A stretch of DNA of 6,637 nt from Acidobacteriota bacterium (GTDB taxonomy: Bacteria > Acidobacteriota > Polarisedimenticolia > Polarisedimenticolales > Polarisedimenticolaceae): positions 22,075-28,711 of the forward strand of contig WVWW01000022.1 in NCBI GenBank assembly GCA_011773795.1, given 5' to 3'. The notes under the pieces are model-generated. The model did no database searches and was not told the DNA's origin. It saw only the letters and a program-made list of their open reading frames with translations. Below are positions 6,123 to 6,637 of the stretch, piece after piece. Both the position numbers and the translations under genes were made by a program. The stretch's first letter is position 1; every line of letters starts with the position of its first letter.

Positions 6123-6637
6123 ATGAGCATTGTCACGATCACCGGAATCCGGCCGGACTTCATTCGGATGAGCGCCGTGTTCGAGCGTCTCGACGCCGAG
6201 TTCGACCACGTGATGATCCACACGGGCCAGCATTACGACGACGAGCTGAGCCAAGTCTTCTTCAACGAGCTCGATATCCGCCGGCCGGACTACACGCTCG
6301 AGACCGGGACGCGCAGCCGGACCCCGTACCAACAACTCTCCTACCTCTCGACGGCCGTCATCGAGCTCCTGCAGTCGGAGAGCATCGATCCCGAGCTGGT
6401 CCTGTTCCTCGGCGACTCGCACTCGGCCCTGGTCTCCGTCCCGCTGTTCAAGGAGGGTTACCGCATCGGCCACATCGAGGGCGGCATGCGCTCCTACGAC
6501 CGTCGGATGCCGGAAGAGACCAATCGTGTCTGCTGCGATTACTGCTCCGACTTCGTGTTCGTCTACACCCCGCTGTACCGCGAGCGCTTACTCGCCGAAA
6601 ACAAGGACCCGGAGTCGATTTTCGTCGTCGGCAACAC
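6123..6637 (+). CDS. UDP-sugar C2-epimerase of the WecB/FnlC/WbpI family, C-terminal part missing (window edge)
   Basis: Reads 171 codons from ATG 6123 and runs off the right edge; the family is usually about 360-400 residues, so roughly the N-terminal half is seen. The start block TGIRPDFIRMS (7-17) corresponds to GTRPExIK/R. HTGQHYDDELSQVFF (33-47) and RRPDYTLE (53-60) follow. LVLFLGDSHS (92-101) replaces the usual GDTT/NS. GHIEGGMRSYDRRMPEETNR (116-135) matches H-x-EAG...PEExNR. By family knowledge of E. coli WecB, Asp95, Glu117, Glu131 and His213 are catalytic; D98, E119 and E131 are their likely counterparts here, and the His lies past the edge. The motif pattern resembles FnlC, CapG and WbpI (epimerases of UDP-N-acetyl-L-talosamine-type or diacetamido-uronic acid sugars) more than WecB. 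It would supply a nucleotide sugar in the cytoplasm for the adjacent transferases. Exact substrate is undetermined. Confidence 0.88.
   Translation, partial: MSIVTITGIRPDFIRMSAVFERLDAEFDHVMIHTGQHYDDELSQVFFNELDIRRPDYTLETGTRSRTPYQQLSYLSTAVIELLQSESIDPELVLFLGDSHSALVSVPLFKEGYRIGHIEGGMRSYDRRMPEETNRVCCDYCSDFVFVYTPLYRERLLAENKDPESIFVVGN

Noticed and set aside
5835..6473. Open frame of 212 codons on the minus strand spanning the GT4/epimerase junction
   Set aside because: It crosses two genes that are well supported on the other strand and has no recognisable domain.

Overview
This window is part of a bacterial surface-polysaccharide (O-antigen, capsule or exopolysaccharide type) gene cluster. The DNA is clearly GC-rich by eye (G or C dominates third codon positions). 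Genes are densely packed with stop/start overlaps, and there are GTG and TTG starts, purine-rich Shine-Dalgarno sites and no introns. No gene is a reliable phylum marker, so the organism can only be called a high-GC bacterium. There are no RNA genes, mobile elements, CRISPR arrays or phage genes.

Layout: two gene sets diverge from one intergenic region (about 3727-3838), which holds the only AT-rich island in the window. Reading leftward (minus strand): a sulfotransferase (2593-3726), a CgeB-type glycosyltransferase (1517-2596), a class I SAM-dependent methyltransferase (766-1524) and a WcaI-like GT4 glycosyltransferase that runs off the left edge (1-752). Reading rightward (plus strand): two GT4 glycosyltransferases (3839-4999 and 4996-6087) and a UDP-sugar C2-epimerase that runs off the right edge (6123-6637).

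How the genes fit together: the epimerase would supply an epimerised UDP-HexNAc-type precursor. Four GT-B fold glycosyltransferases would build the glycan. The sulfotransferase and methyltransferase would decorate or cap it. No flippase, polymerase, ABC exporter or initiating phosphosugar transferase is visible, so the locus must continue on one or both sides. Within each arm the genes overlap by 4-8 bp or lie 13-35 bp apart, which indicates two divergent operons with translational coupling.

Points most worth attention: a sulfotransferase with a non-canonical PAPS-binding loop; an epimerase whose motifs match the FnlC/WbpI/CapG side of the family better than WecB, with further substitutions; an 11-bp palindrome in the shared intergenic region; and several starts (GTG 1524, ATG 2596, TTG 3726) where a longest-ORF rule would give wrong N-termini. 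Nothing here proves a wholly new system. The sulfation plus methylation pairing in a divergent glycan locus is the most distinctive trait.
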